Shown here: piece after piece, positions 37,803 through 47,380 of the stretch
Layout: every line of letters starts with the position of its first letter
Numbering within the stretch: position 1 is the first letter of the stretch
NCBI RefSeq assembly: GCF_028553725.1
Contig: NZ_CP067128.1
Location: 1-64,000 of the forward strand
DNA length: 64,000 nucleotides
Origin: Paracoccus alcaliphilus
GTDB taxonomy: Bacteria; Pseudomonadota; Alphaproteobacteria; Rhodobacterales; Rhodobacteraceae
Direction of reading: 5' to 3'
Translations under genes and position numbers: made by a program
Notes under the pieces: generated by a model
What the model was told of the DNA's origin: nothing
What the model saw: the letters and a program-made list of their open reading frames with translations, nothing else
Database searches by the model: none

Positions 37803-38498
37803 TCAGGTCCGCTGACACTCGAACTCGGCCCAAGCTTCGGAGAATTTGTCGAAGTCGAAATCCGGGCGGCGGGCAGCGTCCAGCACGATACGCTCAGTCT
37901 TCATCAGCTTGGCGATCCCGGCCTCAAGCTGGGGGACGACATCTGCAGGGATGACCACCGCGCCGTGGCGGTCGGCATGGATCAGATCGCCGGGATGGAC
38001 GGACATACCAAAGACGGTCACCGGACAGTCGATATCGCGCAAATGCACGAAGCCGTGGCTGGGACCAACAGATCCGGCGATCACCGGGAACCGGTCCGGC
38101 AGGTCGCCCAGATCGCGCATCACGCCGTTGGTCAGCGCGCCCGCGATGCCAAAGCCCTTGTGAACGGTGGTATTGATCTCGCCCCAATAGGCGCCGATAC
38201 AGGCCGGGTAATCCAGATCCTCGATCACCGCGATGGAGGGGTTCGGGGCCTCGGCCATATAGCGGTAATAGGCCATGCGGCGTTCGCGGACCACCTCGAC
38301 CGGTTCGCTGGAGGGTGCGATGGCCGACAGCTTCGCGGTGCGGGCATAGCCTACGATCGCGCCGCTGTCGGGGGCCGAGGACAGAACCGTGCCGCGCGTG
38401 AAGGCATCGAACCCGCGTTTGCCTTGCACCACTTCGATGGCATTGCAGACGGTGGGCGTGTCGACCCGATGCAGCAGGGTCAGAAGTGTCGGGGTCAT
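37803..38498 (-). CDS. RraA-like / HMG-aldolase family protein
   Basis: A 231-residue protein of the RraA superfamily, which includes 4-hydroxy-4-methyl-2-oxoglutarate and 4-carboxy-4-hydroxy-2-oxoadipate aldolases. Signature segments are TNGVMRDLGDL (the R-D pair of the metal and substrate site) and VHPGDLIHADRHGAVVIPAD. The ATG overlaps the hydrolase stop (ATGA). As the last enzyme gene of a catabolic operon it is more likely a retro-aldolase giving pyruvate or oxaloacetate than a regulator of RNase E. Confidence 0.8.
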   Translation of the reverse strand: MTPTLLTLLHRVDTPTVCNAIEVVQGKRGFDAFTRGTVLSSAPDSGAIVGYARTAKLSAIAPSSEPVEVVRERRMAYYRYMAEAPNPSIAVIEDLDYPACIGAYWGEINTTVHKGFGIAGALTNGVMRDLGDLPDRFPVIAGSVGPSHGFVHLRDIDCPVTVFGMSVHPGDLIHADRHGAVVIPADVVPQLEAGIAKLMKTERIVLDAARRPDFDFDKFSEAWAEFECQRT

Positions 38499-39190
38499 AG
38501 CTCCTCCAGCCAGCGCCGCAGCAGCGCCGTTGTGTGTTCGGGTTGTTCTAGAACCGGCAGGTGGCCGGCATGCGGCACGATCTGCAGGGTCGCGTGGGGC
38601 AGCAATTCGTGCATCAATCGATGCCGTGCAACCGGGCACAGCCGGTCGGATTCACCGCACAGGATCAGGGTCGGGCCGCGATGACCGCGCAGCACCTGTG
38701 TTTGATCCGGGCGGTCGCGTAGCGCCAGTGACTGGTTCACAAAGACCTGCGGCCCAAGATCCAGCGCCATCTGCAGGCACAGCGCCGAGATAGAGCCGTC
38801 GGGATCCGGCGCGTGCAGATAGTTCGGGATCATCTGGCCGCGCATGACCTCGGCCAGACCGCCCTGCCGAACCGCCGCGATCTGAGGGCCGCGGCGGGCC
38901 TTGACCTCATCCAGTTCGGCCAGGGGATTTGTGTCCATCAGCGCAAGACCGGCAATGCGATCGGGGGCCTGGCGCAGAACCTCCATCGCCAGGATGCCGC
39001 CCATCGACAGCCCTGCCAGGGCAAACTGCGGCGGCGCATAGGACAGGATATCGGCGGCTAGCGCCTGCATGCTGTCATACCCCCCCGCCGGACAGGTCAT
39101 GACGGCGCGATGCGCCGACAGCGCGGCGATCTGCGGCGCGAATAGACGCGCGTCACACATCATGCCAGGCAGAAACAGCAAGGGGGTCAT
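38495..39190 (-). CDS. Alpha/beta hydrolase
   Basis: A 231-residue hydrolase: LLFLPGMMCDARLF oxyanion region, nucleophile elbow GLSMGG (Ser62), acid in LCGESDRLCP and histidine in VPHAGHLPVLEQPE. It resembles small esterases such as BioH or enol-lactone hydrolases. It lies between the cupin and RraA-like genes, where a lactone or ester hydrolase would fit. Confidence 0.85.
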   Translation of the reverse strand: MTPLLFLPGMMCDARLFAPQIAALSAHRAVMTCPAGGYDSMQALAADILSYAPPQFALAGLSMGGILAMEVLRQAPDRIAGLALMDTNPLAELDEVKARRGPQIAAVRQGGLAEVMRGQMIPNYLHAPDPDGSISALCLQMALDLGPQVFVNQSLALRDRPDQTQVLRGHRGPTLILCGESDRLCPVARHRLMHELLPHATLQIVPHAGHLPVLEQPEHTTALLRRWLEEL

Positions 39191-39238
39191 GATCGGTCCT
39201 TTGTGGAGTGCGGGGCGGGCGGCCGCCCCGCGATGGCC

Positions 39239-40207
39239 TTACTTGCCGGACCAGGTTGCGCCGGCCGGATCGTCGGTCGCGGTGACACGATACAGGCTGG
39301 CCTCGCCTGTCATGGCGGGTTCCAGCGCGTAAGCCTCGCCCGGATTGATCAGGCAGGTGTCGCCGGGATTCAGGACAGTCTCATACCCCTGCACGCTCAG
39401 CTTCCAATACCCGCGCATCGGCATCAGCACGGTGTGGCGGTCTGGGGTGACCATGGCTGCCGGAATCGACCCGCGGGTCAGGAAATCGACCTCGAAGCCG
39501 GGGCGATCCTTCAGCAGACCGTTCGGCCCGATGACCTTGGCGGGCGCCTTAGCCGCCAGCGCCATGAGGTCCCAATAACGGGCGACGTAATCGCGCACGA
39601 CATCCTGAACCGGAACCTCGGGATAGGCCTTCAGCTGCTCGTCCGTCAGCACCGGCATGGGCGAGACGCCATGTGGCAAGCTCTGGCCCCTCTTGCTGTC
39701 ATAGAGCTTGCCGTTCTCGCCAAGGATCAGGCCATGGGCGCGGGCTTCCTCGATGACCTGCGGCGCCCAGGTCACGCCGCCCCCGGCATCGTCGCCGCCC
39801 AGGATTGCCATGATCATGCCGTAATCAGTGCCGATGTTCTCGAACCCGCGGAAAATGCCGGTCGGGATGTTGAAGATATCTCCCTCTTCCGCCACGAATT
39901 CGCCTGCGGTGCCATAACGGCCCCAGAAGAACCGCCAGCGGCCCTTCAGGACAAAGAAGACCTCGGCCGTGGTGTGTGAGTGCAGCGAGTTGCGGCAGTT
40001 CGGCGGCTGACCCGCCGCGCCGATGTTGAAGCCCGGCGTGTCACGGATATGGACATGCTGATCAGGGCTTTCGGACACGCCGCCGCCGATGATCGTAAAG
40101 TTTTCCTTGCGGTCCGAGCCCGGCGTATGGGCGTCGATGAAGGCGGTCTTGCAAGGCTTCAGTTCGCCATAGCGGACGATCCGCTGGTCGATGGTGGTCA
40201 TGGACAT
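39239..40207 (-). CDS. Two-cupin-domain protein, possible dioxygenase or isomerase
   Basis: A 322-residue bicupin. The first cupin has the metal motif SLHSHTTAEVFFVLKGRW with a later GDIFNIPTGIFRGF; the second (TPDRHTVLMPMRGYWKLS, NPGDTCLINPGEAYAL) has fewer metal ligands and is probably structural. Two ATG codons, 40207 and 40201, are possible; the AAAGGA ribosome site suits the second better. A single metal-bearing cupin with a degenerate partner recalls gentisate-type dioxygenases, but I cannot assign the reaction. Confidence 0.78.
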   Translation of the reverse strand: MSMTTIDQRIVRYGELKPCKTAFIDAHTPGSDRKENFTIIGGGVSESPDQHVHIRDTPGFNIGAAGQPPNCRNSLHSHTTAEVFFVLKGRWRFFWGRYGTAGEFVAEEGDIFNIPTGIFRGFENIGTDYGMIMAILGGDDAGGGVTWAPQVIEEARAHGLILGENGKLYDSKRGQSLPHGVSPMPVLTDEQLKAYPEVPVQDVVRDYVARYWDLMALAAKAPAKVIGPNGLLKDRPGFEVDFLTRGSIPAAMVTPDRHTVLMPMRGYWKLSVQGYETVLNPGDTCLINPGEAYALEPAMTGEASLYRVTATDDPAGATWSGK

Positions 40208-40240
40208 GTTCCTTTGAGAATGGGTCAGTCAGGCAGCCGG

Positions 40241-40357
40241 TCAGGATCCGATGCCGGGCGGACGCAGATTCAGGCGCCGTGCGCGCAGGCCGGCGCGGTG
40301 CGCGTGGAACCGCCGAGCCGCCTCGCCATCCGTCAACTTCATGAAGGGCGCTGCCAT
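40241..40357 (-). CDS. Small 38-residue basic protein, coupled to the SnoaL gene
   Basis: A short frame starts on the last base of the preceding stop (TGATG, 40355-40359) and encodes 38 residues rich in Arg and His (MAAPFMKLTDGEAARRFHAH, then RAGLRARRLNLRPPGIGS). The same kind of start joins other genes of this operon, which supports translation. No family is recognised. A second 38-codon frame in the same arrangement lies at 46109. Confidence 0.45.
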   Translation of the reverse strand: MAAPFMKLTDGEAARRFHAHRAGLRARRLNLRPPGIGS

Positions 40358-41346
40358 CACTTCTGGCCGGTATGCAGCAAGATCTGTTTCCAGACCGAGG
40401 TTTCATCAAACAGAGTATACTCGCGGCGGATTTTAGGCTCATCTGCCACCAACGCGCCAAATTCGACATGGCTGATACCAAGCACATAAACTTCGGCCCC
40501 GGTCGGGGCGCCGAATACACCCCAACCGTCATGGGTGCCGTGCAGACTCCACCGCAGGGCGGACCGCGGCGGCATCGCCGGATCGTCGCGGCCGATCTGA
40601 TGGTGGATGGTAAAGGCGGCGTTCGGGAACGAGGCGCGCAGCCCCATCCAGAACCGGTCCACCGCACCGAAGGAGTGGCCCGTCACGCCGCCGGGATATT
40701 CGGTTTGCACGGCGCGGTCATATTCCTGTTCGATCACCGCCATGTCGGCGCCCATGATCCGGGTCAGGATGTCAGCGTGGCGCTGGCCCCAGGGATTGTC
40801 ATTGCCGCGCCCGGTATACGGCCCTGGCCGGTCGGTCCCCGGGGTCAACGGCTTGACGCAGGTGTCGGGTCCGCCTTCGCGAATGATCAGGTCGGCAGCA
40901 TAGTTCTTGGGGTCCCAGCCCATCTGGCGCACGATCGCGCCCTGATCGCGGATCAGCCATTCATCGTTGATCTGATTGTCGATCGCATGGCAGTCAGCCA
41001 GGATCCGATAGCGCAGCTTGGTGCCGCTGGCCGGACCATAGACCCCGTCGCCCAGATGCGTCGCGGTCGAGATGATGCGATGCGAGCTGAGCATCCCCTC
41101 TTCCGGGGTGCCGGACCAGATCACATCCTCCCCCAGCAACTCCCGGTCGGGAAACTCGGCCAGCGTCGCCATGGTCGCGCCAATGACTTTCCGGTTGCCC
41201 AGCACGACCGAAGCGGGCGAGCGGACGACGATCTCGTTGCTGTAGTAACGATGCAGCGTGTCAATGCCGCGATCTTCCCATATCTCCTTGGTGATCCCGA
41301 TGATGTAATCGGGAAAATCACGAAACTTGGTATCAAAGCCCTTCAT
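40357..41346 (-). CDS. SnoaL/NTF2-like protein, double domain
   Basis: A 329-residue protein with two NTF2-fold halves. It is the most divergent of the four SnoaL-like proteins here (SLHGTHDGWGVFGAPTGAEV, FDETSVWKQILLHTG). It overlaps the lacI gene end by 14 bases and has the ribosome site AGGATAGG. NTF2-fold enzymes of this kind catalyse cyclisation, isomerisation or dehydration without a cofactor. No closer function can be given. Confidence 0.75.
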   Translation of the reverse strand: MKGFDTKFRDFPDYIIGITKEIWEDRGIDTLHRYYSNEIVVRSPASVVLGNRKVIGATMATLAEFPDRELLGEDVIWSGTPEEGMLSSHRIISTATHLGDGVYGPASGTKLRYRILADCHAIDNQINDEWLIRDQGAIVRQMGWDPKNYAADLIIREGGPDTCVKPLTPGTDRPGPYTGRGNDNPWGQRHADILTRIMGADMAVIEQEYDRAVQTEYPGGVTGHSFGAVDRFWMGLRASFPNAAFTIHHQIGRDDPAMPPRSALRWSLHGTHDGWGVFGAPTGAEVYVLGISHVEFGALVADEPKIRREYTLFDETSVWKQILLHTGQK

Positions 41347-42382
41347 GTCCTATCCTTTCAGGGGTCCAGCCTTCGGGAATGCGGGTCGATTTGCGCAGGA
41401 TCAGCGGGCCATCGATCTGAATATTCCGGGGCATGGGGGGATCTTGTGATTCAATCATCTCGATCAGCGCGGCGACGGTCTCGGCCACCATCAGGTTGGC
41501 GCGCTGGCGGATCGTAGTCAGGCCATAGGCCAGCCACGCGGCGGGGGGCACATCGTCATAGCCTATGACCGACACGTCATGCGGGACCGACAGCCCCAGT
41601 TCGAAACGCAGCACATCCATCACCGCGAAGGCCATGTGATCATTGGCCACGAAGACGGCATCGGGGCGCTGCGCCGGGGCATGCTCGAACATGCGACGGG
41701 CGGCGTCGCGAGCGCGGTCGGCATTGAAATCACCAACCTCGCGGGCAAACAGGCTTTGCCCCGCCTCAGCCAGTCCGGCGCGGAACCCGGCCTCCCGGTC
41801 ACGCTGGGTCGAGGCGCCTTCCCAGCCCGCGATATAACCCAAGCGGTGATGGCCGCCTGCGACCAACAGACGGGCCGCCTTGCGCCCCCCTGCATGGTTG
41901 TCCGAGGTGACCGAGGTCACACCCTCCCCCGATTGCGAACGGTTGAACAGCACCGCCGGAACGCCGGCCTGCTGACAGCGCGTGGCGATATCGGATGACA
42001 GCGCGACCGAGGCCAGGATGATGCCATCGACTTGGTAGTCGAGGATTTCCTCCATCACGTCGTCGATATTCCCAGTGGTCTGCGAGGCCATGAAGATCAG
42101 CACGTGATAGCCGCGTTCCTGCAGGCTGTTCGACAGCTTCTCGACCACCTCGGGGTAGAAGTAGTTCTCCAGGTAGGCGACGACCAGTCCGATGATCCGC
42201 GAGCGGCCCGATACCATCGCGCGCGCAAGAATATTCGGCCGATAGCCCAGTTCCTTGGCGGCCTTGCGTACCTTCTCGGCAGTCTTCTTGCTGACCGATG
42301 CACCGGGCGTGAAGACACGGCTGACGGCCGACTGGCTGACGCCCGCCCGTTCCGCAACCTGTATGGATGTGACCTTTTCCAC
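41333..42382 (-). CDS. LacI-family regulator encoded inside the SnoaL operon
   Basis: A 349-residue repressor: helix-turn-helix TSIQVAERAGVSQSAVSRVF near the N-terminus, hinge RPNILARAMVSGRS, and a sugar-binding-type sensor domain (VFVANDHMAFAVMDVLRFEL, SVIGYDDVPPAAWLAYGLTT). The start is GTG at 42382, three bases after the SDR stop; the frame is open upstream but runs through the SDR gene. Because it is inside the operon, its own level would follow that of its targets. The likely operator is the palindrome at 50830. Confidence 0.88.
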   Translation of the reverse strand: MEKVTSIQVAERAGVSQSAVSRVFTPGASVSKKTAEKVRKAAKELGYRPNILARAMVSGRSRIIGLVVAYLENYFYPEVVEKLSNSLQERGYHVLIFMASQTTGNIDDVMEEILDYQVDGIILASVALSSDIATRCQQAGVPAVLFNRSQSGEGVTSVTSDNHAGGRKAARLLVAGGHHRLGYIAGWEGASTQRDREAGFRAGLAEAGQSLFAREVGDFNADRARDAARRMFEHAPAQRPDAVFVANDHMAFAVMDVLRFELGLSVPHDVSVIGYDDVPPAAWLAYGLTTIRQRANLMVAETVAALIEMIESQDPPMPRNIQIDGPLILRKSTRIPEGWTPERIGHEGL

Positions 42383-42384
42383 AA

Positions 42385-43149
42385 TCAGTCCGCCGTCCAG
42401 CCACCATCGATCAGCATCGACGACCCAGTGACCATGGCCGATGCATCCGAGGCCAAGTACAGAACCGCGCCCATGATGTCCTCGACCTCGCCGACGCGCG
42501 GCAGCTTGATCTTTTCCATGATCCACACGGCGCGTTCGGGATTATCGAAGGTCGATTGGGTCAGCGGCGTGCGAATGAAGGTCGGGCAGATCGTGTTGAT
42601 CCGGATATCGGCCTTGCCCCATTCCAGCGCCATCGCCTTGACCATGCCTTCAAGTCCGTGCTTGCTGGCGCAATAGAGCGCCCGGTCGATCCCGCCCACG
42701 TGCCCCATCTGGCTGGAGATATGCATGATTGAGCCTTTGCGCCCCGCCGCCTTCATCGCACGGGCCGCGCCCGCCGACAGGAAGTAGGCCGAGCGCAGAT
42801 TGACGCCGATCACCGTGTCGAAATCCTCGGGGGTGGTGTCCAGCGCAGGGCCGTGCCGCGCCAGCCCGGCTGAGTTTACGACGATGTCGAACGGCTCGCC
42901 GGACAGCAACGCGTCCAGCGCAGTCAGGTCGTTCTGGTCCAGAACCTGCGCCTGTGCCGACCAGCCGCGTTCGATCAACCCGGCGACCGTCTCATCCAAG
43001 CGCCCTGCCCCCCGTGCCGCGCATACGACATGCGCGCCCGCGCTGGCCAAGGCCACCGCGCAGCCCTGACCGATGCCGGACGAAGCGCCGGTCACCAGCG
43101 CGCGCCGGCCGGTCAGATCGAAGGACGGGGGACGGGGAAGTTCGCTCAT
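42385..43149 (-). CDS. Short-chain dehydrogenase/reductase
   Basis: A 254-residue NAD(P)-dependent SDR: cofactor motif GASSGIG (21-27), NSAG, catalytic Ser145 or Ser146, Tyr159 and Lys163 (YCASK). Its ATG overlaps the preceding stop as TGATG. It probably oxidises or reduces a secondary alcohol or ketone intermediate of the operon pathway. Confidence 0.9.
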   Translation of the reverse strand: MSELPRPPSFDLTGRRALVTGASSGIGQGCAVALASAGAHVVCAARGAGRLDETVAGLIERGWSAQAQVLDQNDLTALDALLSGEPFDIVVNSAGLARHGPALDTTPEDFDTVIGVNLRSAYFLSAGAARAMKAAGRKGSIMHISSQMGHVGGIDRALYCASKHGLEGMVKAMALEWGKADIRINTICPTFIRTPLTQSTFDNPERAVWIMEKIKLPRVGEVEDIMGAVLYLASDASAMVTGSSMLIDGGWTAD

Positions 43150-44216
43150 CAGTTCATACCATCCGGGATCGAGATACGTCCGATATTGCGGGCCTTGTTG
43201 AATTCGCGTAGCCGCGCGAAGACATCCACCCCCAACTGCCGATAAGCATCCAGAAGATCGACCAGAACCCAGTTCTCCCGGATCTTGCCGTTTTCCAACC
43301 GCCAGAAGTCAAGACTGCGCATGGTGATGCGCTTGCCCGTCGGGGCGATGCCCAGCCAGCCGTCATGGGTGACGGTTTGGATCATGTTTGGCCAGCCGGT
43401 GACGGCGGCGTAATCGCCATCGCCAAAGAAATGGTAAGTGATCTCGTCCAGATACTGCCCGCGATCGGGCATCCCGCTTAGGAAGGGGATCTGGTGCCAG
43501 TTGCGGAACCCGGCGATGCCGCGCCCGGTGCCGATGCCACTGGGACCGTACCAGTTCATTCGCGGATGCCAGAAACGATCCATCTCCATCACTTCGGGGC
43601 CGCCCTCTTTGGGGTGCTTCTTCAGATGCTCTAGCATGTCCACGATATGCTGGCGCGTCGCCAGCGAGCGTGCTTCGTCATGCGGGCCGGGCACGAAACC
43701 GTCCTGCGTGGCCGGACCGGGGACATGGAATTCCAGTCCAAGGCTCGGGGCCATCGGCCAGGCGCTGGCCTGGACCATCACCTCGGGGATGTCCCAAAGG
43801 GCCTGGAATTCGACAATCTTGCTGTTCTCGATGCGGAAAAATTCGTGGAACCGCATCACCGCCTGATGGCCGGTCGGTGGGATGTCCAGCCAGGGGCCGG
43901 TGAAGACGCCGGTGTAGTAACCGCCGCAGCCGACCCAGTCGGCACCGAATTCGTCGGTGCCCGCCATGACGATATAGTCTCGACGTTCCAAATCCGGCCA
44001 TGCGTCCAGAAGATCGCGATAGGCGGTGTCGTAGAAAGCTTCCGAACCGGCGCTGTCCCCGAACGGATGGCACAGGCGGAACAGCGCATCGGGGGCCGAC
44101 ACATCGGCCAGCGCCTTGCGGACGACAGCCTCGTCGAAATCATACATGGCCGCGCGCAGGGTCCCGATCAGCGCCTTATTCTGGCTATGCTTGTCCATCG
44201 TACTGTGATCTTTCAT
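43149..44216 (-). CDS. SnoaL/NTF2-like protein, double domain
   Basis: A 355-residue protein with two similar halves. Each has the pattern P-T-G then an R and a G-K-I or S-K-I turn: DIPPTGHQAVMRFHEFFRIE in the first, [20 protein letters not shown] and ENWVLVDLLDAYRQLGVDVF in the second. The ATG at 44216 lies eight bases after the histidinol-dehydrogenase homologue. Its second half closely resembles the 176-residue protein at 45566. Confidence 0.8.
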   Translation of the reverse strand: MKDHSTMDKHSQNKALIGTLRAAMYDFDEAVVRKALADVSAPDALFRLCHPFGDSAGSEAFYDTAYRDLLDAWPDLERRDYIVMAGTDEFGADWVGCGGYYTGVFTGPWLDIPPTGHQAVMRFHEFFRIENSKIVEFQALWDIPEVMVQASAWPMAPSLGLEFHVPGPATQDGFVPGPHDEARSLATRQHIVDMLEHLKKHPKEGGPEVMEMDRFWHPRMNWYGPSGIGTGRGIAGFRNWHQIPFLSGMPDRGQYLDEITYHFFGDGDYAAVTGWPNMIQTVTHDGWLGIAPTGKRITMRSLDFWRLENGKIRENWVLVDLLDAYRQLGVDVFARLREFNKARNIGRISIPDGMN

Positions 44217-44223
44217 TGCGTCA

Positions 44224-45555
44224 CTACTCGGCTGCTTCGCGATAGGGCGCGGCTTCGCCATACGGGACATTGACGCCGCCATAGCGGCGGACGCGGATGT
44301 TGCATTGTTCGGCGTGGCCGACAAAGCCCTCCAGCATGCACAGGCGCGATCCGTATTCGCCGATCATTGCCGCTGCCGCGTCAGTGGTCACTTTCTGATA
44401 GCTGTGTGTTTTCAAAAACTTGCCGACCCACAACCCGCCGGTATAGCGGCCCGCCTTCTTGGTCGGCAGCGTGTGGTTGGTGCCGATCACCTTGTCCCCA
44501 TTGGCCACATTCGTGCGCGCGCCAAGGAACAGCGCACCATAGCTAGTCATCTTCTCAAGGAACCAGTCGTCGCGGCCCGTCATCACCTGCACATGCTCGC
44601 TGGCGATGTCATTGGCGACCTCCAGCATCTCGTCATAGCTGTCGCAGACGATCACCTCGCCATATTCCTCCCAACTGACGCGGGCGGTGGCGGCGGTCGG
44701 CAGGATCTGCAGGATGCGATCAATCTCGGACAGGGTGGCCGTGGCCAGAGCGTGCGAATTGGTCACCAGGACCGCGGGCGAGTTGTAGCCATGCTCGGCC
44801 TGTCCCAGAAGGTCTGTCGCGCACAGTTCGGCATCGGCGGCGGTTTCGTCGGCGATGACCATGGTCTCGGTCGGGCCGGCGAACAGGTCGATGCCGACGC
44901 GACCGAATAGCTGACGCTTGGCCTCGGCGACGAAGGCATTACCGGGGCCGACCAGCATATGCACCGGCTCGATCGTTTCGGTGCCGATGGCCATGGCACC
45001 GATCGCCTGAATGCCGCCCATGACATAGATTTCATGCGCGCCACCCAGATGCATCGCGGCGATCACGGCGGCGTTGGGCTTGCCGTTGAAGGGCGGCGTG
45101 CAGGCGATTATGCGCGGCACGCCCGCGACCTTGGCCGTCGCCACCGACATATGGGCCGAGGCGACCATCGGGAACTTGCCACCCGGAACATAGCAGCCGA
45201 CCGACTGCACGGGGATGTTCTTGTGGCCCAGGATCACGCCCGGCAGGGTCTCGACCTCGATTTCCAGCATCGAGTCGCGCTGAGCCTGCGCGAATTTCGT
45301 CACCTGTTCCTGCGCAAACTTGATATCGGCCAGCTCACGCTCACTGAGCGAGGCAATCAGCGCGTCGATCTGGTCCTGGCCGAGGCGAAAGCTGTCGGGG
45401 CTGTACTTGTCGAATTTCTCGGACAGCTCACGCACGGCGGCATCGCCCCGCGCCTCGATGTCCTTCAAGGTCGCTTCGACGACGGCGCGGGTCTTGGCGT
45501 CATCTTCTGCCCGGTCGGCCTCGGGCTTGCCGCGTTTCAGATATTCAACGGTCAT
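44224..45555 (-). CDS. Second histidinol-dehydrogenase homologue, HpsN-like
   Basis: A 443-residue zinc-dependent alcohol dehydrogenase. Zinc ligands Gln252, His255 ([10 protein letters not shown]), Asp354 and His414, and catalytic Glu320-His321 (ASEHVQV), are all conserved. The ATG at 45555 has the ribosome site GAGGAC. It differs widely from the copy at 23687, so it is not a recent duplicate. It should oxidise a primary alcohol all the way to a carboxylate with two NAD. The sugar-type ABC importer upstream suggests a polyol-like or polar substrate. Confidence 0.82.
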   Translation of the reverse strand: MTVEYLKRGKPEADRAEDDAKTRAVVEATLKDIEARGDAAVRELSEKFDKYSPDSFRLGQDQIDALIASLSERELADIKFAQEQVTKFAQAQRDSMLEIEVETLPGVILGHKNIPVQSVGCYVPGGKFPMVASAHMSVATAKVAGVPRIIACTPPFNGKPNAAVIAAMHLGGAHEIYVMGGIQAIGAMAIGTETIEPVHMLVGPGNAFVAEAKRQLFGRVGIDLFAGPTETMVIADETAADAELCATDLLGQAEHGYNSPAVLVTNSHALATATLSEIDRILQILPTAATARVSWEEYGEVIVCDSYDEMLEVANDIASEHVQVMTGRDDWFLEKMTSYGALFLGARTNVANGDKVIGTNHTLPTKKAGRYTGGLWVGKFLKTHSYQKVTTDAAAAMIGEYGSRLCMLEGFVGHAEQCNIRVRRYGGVNVPYGEAAPYREAAE

Positions 45556-45565
45556 GAACTTGTCC

Positions 45566-46096
45566 TCAGTTCTTGGGACGGGGCGGGGTCTTCTCGCCAC
45601 GATCAAATGCTTCCCAGCCGTGGCCGTCAAAAAGGTCGACGCCAAGCTGCGCGGCGACATGGGCGAAATCGACGTTCACCCAGTTGTCGACGATCTTCCC
45701 GTCGACGACTTTCCAGAAATCCATATAGCGAATCTTGACCCGCTTGCCGGTCGGAGCGATGCCCAGAAAATCGCCGCTATGAGTGGCTTCCTGACGACCG
45801 AAAGCCGCGGCCCATTCGCCCATGTATAGGCGAGCCTCGTCGATGCAGACCTTATCCGAGAACGCCGCCTGGAACGGGCGCTGCCAGTTGTTCTGGAATT
45901 CCTCAATGCCGGTCTTGGTGCCGCAACCCTGATTGCCGATCCAGCGAAAGCCTTGGGCAAAGAATTCGCCGATATCGGCGATACGGTGGTCGTTCAGACC
46001 GTCGACCATCGCCTCGATTACTGCGCGGGTTTCGTCGGTCTTGCTGAGATCCGTGTCCTTGGTCAGCACGGCTTGTGCGGGGCGAGAGCCTTTCAT
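45566..46096 (-). CDS. SnoaL/NTF2-like protein, single domain
   Basis: A 176-residue single NTF2-fold protein. [20 protein letters not shown] and [20 protein letters not shown] match the C-terminal halves of the larger SnoaL-like proteins at 43149 and 50972. Ends ten bases before the start of the dehydrogenase gene. It may be the simplest form of the enzyme that is duplicated in the others. Confidence 0.8.
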   Translation of the reverse strand: MKGSRPAQAVLTKDTDLSKTDETRAVIEAMVDGLNDHRIADIGEFFAQGFRWIGNQGCGTKTGIEEFQNNWQRPFQAAFSDKVCIDEARLYMGEWAAAFGRQEATHSGDFLGIAPTGKRVKIRYMDFWKVVDGKIVDNWVNVDFAHVAAQLGVDLFDGHGWEAFDRGEKTPPRPKN

Positions 46097-46108
46097 GGAC
46101 TTGTCCTT

Positions 46109-46225
46109 TCAAATGTCAGAGGAAGATTTTTGGGGCGGGGTGACCCGGCGGATCAAAAAGTCCCTCGGCATCCGGTTCAGGGCCGGATGGCGCGACAGTG
46201 CGCTATGGCGGAAACTTGCGCTCAT
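46109..46225 (-). CDS. Small 38-residue protein, coupled to the permease gene
   Basis: A short frame starts on the last base of the permease stop (TGATG) and encodes 38 residues (MSASFRHSALSRHPALNRMP, then RDFLIRRVTPPQKSSSDI). It ends 12 bases before the next ATG. It is basic and unrecognised. Its length and its start arrangement equal those of the small frame at 40241, though the sequences are only loosely alike. Confidence 0.4.
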   Translation of the reverse strand: MSASFRHSALSRHPALNRMPRDFLIRRVTPPQKSSSDI

Positions 46226-47379
46226 CAGCCTTTCACCGCCCCTGCGGTCAGACCGCTGACGATCTGGCGCTGGAACACCATCACAAGGAAGAACAGGGGC
46301 GCGGTGATCGACACCGCCGCCGCGACCGCCACCACTTGGTCGGTGGTCGTCGTCTCGCGGTTGAACATGCCCGCGATGGCCGGAACCATCGTCTGGTTCT
46401 GCGCGTCGAGCAGCAGCGAGGTCACCAGAAAATCATTATAGCCCAGCAGGAAGCTGAACAGTCCCGTGGTGATGACCCCCGGCCACATGACCGGCATGAT
46501 CACTCTGCGGAAGGCCTGGAAGTGGCTGCAGCCATCGACCCGCGCGGCCTCGTCCAGCTCAGCAGGAATGTTCTGGAAGAACGAGCGCAGCATCCAGATG
46601 GTGAAGGGCTGGTTGATCGCGACCAGCACGGCGATCGTCGCCCATGGCTTGCCGTAGAGGGTCGGCGCGTTCTCACCGAGGATCGGGCGTAGCCACTCGG
46701 CCGAGTTGATGAAGACCGGCAGGTAACCCGCGACCAGCACTGAGTGCGGCAGGGCGCGAAAGATGAGCGCGGCGATCAGGATCCCGAAGGCGAGGTTGGA
46801 CCCCGACCTCGCCAGCCCGTATCCGGCCAGCGTGCCCACCGTAAGCGATACCGTCACCACCCCCGCCGTCACGATCAGCGAGTTCTGGAAGTTGTTCGAA
46901 AAGCCCCGGTCGATCCAGACGGTTTTGTAATGCTCGGTCGAGAGGCCGACGACGTCACGCCCAAGCGGCCCCAGGAACGGGTTCAGCACGTCGAGGATCG
47001 CGGGCATCACCCCGAAAAAGACGATCAGGAAGCCGAGAACCACCACCATCGCACCGATGATCCACCCGGCCCAGACATAGCCTGTCGGCGAATAATTGGC
47101 GATCAGGCGCGGCAGCGCACGGGTCGAGACGCGGGCTGAGGCCCAGATCACCGCAAGGCCAAGCACGATGTCGATGATCGAGATGCCCTTGCCCCCTGCC
47201 CGCGTCGCAGGGCCGAAGATCACGTCCAACGGATTGCTGGCGAAAGCGTCGACGGGTGACTTGAAGCTCATCACCGTGATCCAGAAGATCGGGAAGGCGG
47301 CGACGATGCACCAGACCAGAAGGAAGGCAGCCGATGCCACTTTCAGGGGCAGCGGTTGGGCCAAGGCGCGCGAGGGCAT
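46225..47379 (-). CDS. Sugar-type ABC transporter permease, MalG family, enlarged
   Basis: A 384-residue permease. The EAA loop (AELDEAARVDGCSHFQAFRR) and FLLGYNDFLVTSLLL are MalG-like. It is about 100 residues longer than usual: between the first membrane segment and the transport core is an insert with extra hydrophobic stretches (ISIIDIVLGLAVIWASARV, AGWIIGAMVVVLGFLIVFFG). The ATG at 47379 lies one base beyond the stop of the first permease gene. Confidence 0.85.
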   Translation of the reverse strand: MPSRALAQPLPLKVASAAFLLVWCIVAAFPIFWITVMSFKSPVDAFASNPLDVIFGPATRAGGKGISIIDIVLGLAVIWASARVSTRALPRLIANYSPTGYVWAGWIIGAMVVVLGFLIVFFGVMPAILDVLNPFLGPLGRDVVGLSTEHYKTVWIDRGFSNNFQNSLIVTAGVVTVSLTVGTLAGYGLARSGSNLAFGILIAALIFRALPHSVLVAGYLPVFINSAEWLRPILGENAPTLYGKPWATIAVLVAINQPFTIWMLRSFFQNIPAELDEAARVDGCSHFQAFRRVIMPVMWPGVITTGLFSFLLGYNDFLVTSLLLDAQNQTMVPAIAGMFNRETTTTDQVVAVAAAVSITAPLFFLVMVFQRQIVSGLTAGAVKG

Positions 47380-47380
47380 G

